Both the position numbers and the translations under genes were made by a program. A stretch of DNA of 64,000 nucleotides from Hypericum androsaemum (Eukaryota; Streptophyta; Magnoliopsida; Malpighiales; Hypericaceae). The stretch covers positions 11,586,707 to 11,650,706 of the forward strand of contig OZ023182.1 of the NCBI GenBank assembly GCA_963995505.1, written 5' to 3'. Below, piece after piece: positions 61,134-64,000 of the stretch. Each line of letters begins with the position of its first letter. Within the stretch, counting starts at the first letter, position 1. The notes under the pieces were generated by a model. That model was not told the DNA's origin. It saw nothing but the letters and a program-made list of their open reading frames with translations, and made no database searches.

Positions 61134-63320
61134 GTGATAGAGGAATATGTAGCTCCGTTTGAGAAATTCTGCCAACAACATGACATTACTCATCAGACAA
61201 CTGCTCCATACTCACCTCAATCAAACGGTGTAGCTGAGCACAAGAATCGAACTCTTAAGGAGATGATGAATGCTATGTTGATTAGCTCGGGCTTACCACA
61301 GAACTTGTGGGGGAAAGCTGTGCTATCAGCTAATTACATTCTAAATAAATTACCACACAAGAAAAGGGACAAAACCCCATATGAATTATGGAAAGGGAGA
61401 AAGCCTTCCTACGGTTACCTTAAAGTATGGGGGTGCCTAGCCAAGGTAGAAATACCTCTACCTAAAAAGGTGAGAATAGGACCCAAAACCGTTGACTGCA
61501 TCTTTATCGAATATGCCCACAACAGTAGCGTATACCGATTTCTAGTGCACAATTCTGAAAACTCTGAAATCAATGAGGGAATGGTCATGGAATCAAGGAA
61601 TGTAACATTCTTTGAGAATATCTTTCCTAAAAAGGAAACACAAGAAGTAAGCTCAAAAAAAAGAAGTTATGAAGCTACACAAGGCTATGATCAAGGTGCT
61701 GAGGAACTTAGATGGAGTAAGAGGGCCAAAATGATCAATTCATTTGGTCCAGATTTTCTGACGTACGTATTAAAAAATGAACCTGGGACAGTTCAAGAGG
61801 TATTATCTAGTCTAGATGCTCCTCTCTGGAAAGAAGCTATCAATAGTGAGATAGAATCCATCATGCAAAACTACATGTGAAAAATCGTGGATCTCCCACC
61901 AGGTTGCAAATCTTTAGGTTGCAAGTAGATCCTTAAAAGGAAATACAAAGCTGATGGATCAATCGATAAGTACAAAGCTCGGTTGGTAGCTAAAGGATTC
62001 AAACAGAAGGAAGGATATGATTTCTTTGACACGTATTTACCGGTCACAAGAATCACATCTATGAGAGTGCTCATAGCTATTGTAGCACTCTATAACCTCG
62101 AGATACATCAGATAGATGTAAAAATAGCTTTTCTAAATGGAGAACTGGAAGAGAAAATATATATGGAACAACCAGAAGGGTTTATTGCCCCTGGACAAGA
62201 ACATAAAGTGTGTAAGCTGGTCAAGTCACTGTACGGGCTGAAACAGGCGCCGAAACAATGGCATGAGAAATTTGACAGAACAATGATGTCAAATGGCTTT
62301 AAGATCAATGAGTGTGATAAATGTGTATACATTAAAGGCACACCTGATGCTTACGTAATTGTATGTCTGTATGTAGACGACATGCTAATCACGGGAAGTA
62401 GTAAAGATCTTATCGTAAAAACTAAGAACATGTTAAAGAATAACTTTAACATGAAAGATATGGGTCTAGTTGACGTCATACCAGGGATTAAATTCTCTAG
62501 GACGACTGAAGGAATTGTCTTATCACAATCTCACTACGTTGAGAATATACTCAAGAAATTCGATGCGTTTGACAAACCTCCGGATAAGCCTCCGGTAGAC
62601 CTGAATCTACACTTGGCTAAAAACAGAGGTGACCCAGTATCTCAACTGAAATATGCAAAGATTATTGGGAGTCTAATGTACTTAACAAATTGTACACGCC
62701 CTGATATTGCATACTCAGTTAGCAAGCTTAGTAGATTCACGAGCAATCCAGGACCAGACCACTGGCTAGCTCTGGAAAGGGTTCTAAAGTATCTAAAACA
62801 TACCATGAACCATGGCATACTTTATACTAGGTATCCAGCTGTATTGGAAGGATACAGTGATGCGAATTGGATATCGGACACTAAAGACTCTAAATCTACT
62901 AGTGGTTATGTGTTCACCATAGGTGGAGGAGCTGTGTCCTGGAAATCCTCTAAACATACGTGCATAGCTCGATCCACTATGGAGTCAGAGTTTATAACAC
63001 TAGACAAAGCTGGGGAAGAAGCTGAATGGCTCAGAAATTTCCTAGAGGATATTCCGTGTTGGAACAAGCATGTGCCCCCTGTATTGATACATTGTGATAG
63101 CATATCTGCAATCGAGAGAGCACAAAGTACTTTGTACAACGGTAAGTCTCGACATATCCGTAGGAGACATAACACCGTTAGACAATTGATCTCAAGTAGA
63201 GTAATAACCATTGATTATGTGAAGTCCAAGGATAACATAGCTGATCCTTTGATGGAAGGAATCAACAAAGATCAAATGTATAACGCAGTAAGGGGAATGG
63301 GGTTAAAACCCACACATTAA
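61134..63320 (+). pseudogene. Integrase core, RT and RNase H of the copia element
   Basis: Integrase: APYSPQSNGVAEHKNRTLKE holds the catalytic Glu, and YELWKGRKPSYGYLKVWGC follows. [56 protein letters not shown], and the catalytic [10 protein letters not shown]. RNase [21 protein letters not shown] and STMESEF. It ends at 63320. Two in-frame stops, TGA at 61878-61880 and TAG at 61926-61928, both stand where relatives have Trp. Confidence 0.88.
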
Positions 63321-63860
63321 AGAACGTTCATAGCGGTAACTCAACCATGATGAGTGGAGATCCCACAAACTTGGTTCAATGAGACAACTAAGTTATGGAT
63401 GGTTCAGAAGATCACTTGGAACCCGTCCCATTCTCAGAAGCTGTCCAAGTACTACCCTGCAGAGGTGTGGTAAGGTTAAGCATCTACGCTTTTAATGATT
63501 CATATACCAGATAAAGGTGGAGTATAGCAAGATACTCCTGATATGAGATCACCTATATAAGTGTGAAGTGAGGCCGCTTCAAATAGAAAAAAAATACTTA
63601 TGAATCCAAGATAAGGTCCATGGCCGAAATGGACACAACGTGAGAACCAAAGGATATTAGAGATATCATTGTGTAAATGTTATTGTCTTGGTTTACATAA
63701 AAAAACTGACCAGTTCAAGACATCGCTTTCACTGAGCAGCAAGTAAATCCGATAGTATTTTACTAGGGAAGGTTCAAAGCCGTAAGCTACCATTCTCGAT
63801 GCAATGATAACTCGTCAGAATTTTTCTTAAAAGTGTCAGCATGCATTAATTATCATTCAT
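63321..63860 (+). other. Non-coding 3' region of the copia element
   Basis: Sequence between the RNase H stop and the polypurine tract; no coding potential seen. Confidence 0.6.
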
Positions 63861-63869
63861 GTGGGGGAT

Positions 63870-64000
63870 TGTTGAAATAAATTTCCATTAATGCATCTCA
63901 CACCCCTTCGTCCGAAAAGTCACGAATTTTTTGAAAAATTGGGGTGCATGAAGGGCACATCCGAAGAGTCACGAACTCTTTGGAAAACTCTACAAGGACG
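63870..64000 (+). repeat. Start of the 3' LTR of the copia element (runs off the window)
   Basis: 131 bases matching 58864-58996 with few differences. The end of the 5' LTR could not be fixed because this copy is cut. Confidence 0.9.

Larger units (their letters stand above)
58864..64000 (+). mobile_element. Ty1/copia LTR retrotransposon, truncated by the window edge
   Basis: The 5' LTR starts TGTTGGAATAAATTTTC at 58864 and the 3' LTR starts TGTTGAAATAAATTTCC at 63870, right after the polypurine tract GTGGGGGA (63861-63868). The order gag, protease, integrase, RT, RNase H on the plus strand is Ty1/copia. Several in-frame stops and one frameshift disable it. The right target duplication lies outside the window. 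Confidence 0.92.

Overview
The window is nuclear DNA of a flowering plant, most likely a dicot. The evidence is GT-AG introns in genes with plant-type exons, a plant mitochondrial Rho GTPase (MIRO), a P/U-type cyclin, a PEARLI4-domain protein, an alpha-crystallin-domain protein, and a dense load of plant transposable elements: Ty3/gypsy, Ty1/copia, LINE, SINE, hAT and Mutator-like (MULE). I cannot name the species. There are no CRISPR arrays, operons or convincing tRNA/rRNA genes. All exon borders were placed by eye from splice signals and family resemblance.

Layout. 1-3143: a broken duplicate of cyclin exon 1 (539-933), a small Mutator-type MITE with a 9-bp target duplication (1200-1493), and a 176-bp tandem array (about 1741-2465). 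3144-16777: a minus-strand Ty3/gypsy element (target duplication AGATT) whose reverse transcriptase is split by a plus-strand gag-protease-only LTR element at 6280-13379 (target duplication AGTAG). 18340-19356: the apparently intact cyclin. 20474-26637: MIRO on the minus strand in 14 exons, predicting 651 residues, with a 1.1-kb GC-ended hAT-like insertion in intron 7. 27883-31960: a FAR1/FHY3-like transposase pseudogene, one MULE beside it (27883-29257) and a second (30154-31398) inserted in it that carries a UBA2-like RRM fragment (Pack-MULE). 33720-34436: an alpha-crystallin/HSP20-like gene related to IDM2/IDM3. 34847-36142: a foldback element and SINE-type insertions. 36986-45148: a second minus-strand gypsy element whose gag is interrupted by a 2.7-kb MULE (40854-43573). 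46170-49344: a hAT element with a nearly complete transposase. 49656-52219: a PEARLI4-domain gene with a duplicated first exon. 52561-53403: a 239-bp tandem repeat with a SINE in one unit. 54145-56833: a 5'-truncated LINE. 56834-58863: remains of an old LTR element. 58864-64000: a Ty1/copia element that runs off the right edge.

The host genes (cyclin, MIRO, IDM-like, PEARLI4) are unrelated housekeeping or regulatory loci and do not form a pathway. The unusual content is the nesting of elements, and above all three MULEs with related ends: one with a captured RRM fragment, and one pairing a MURA-type N-terminus with a convergent GRF zinc-finger/membrane-anchor reading frame, an arrangement like mudrA/mudrB.
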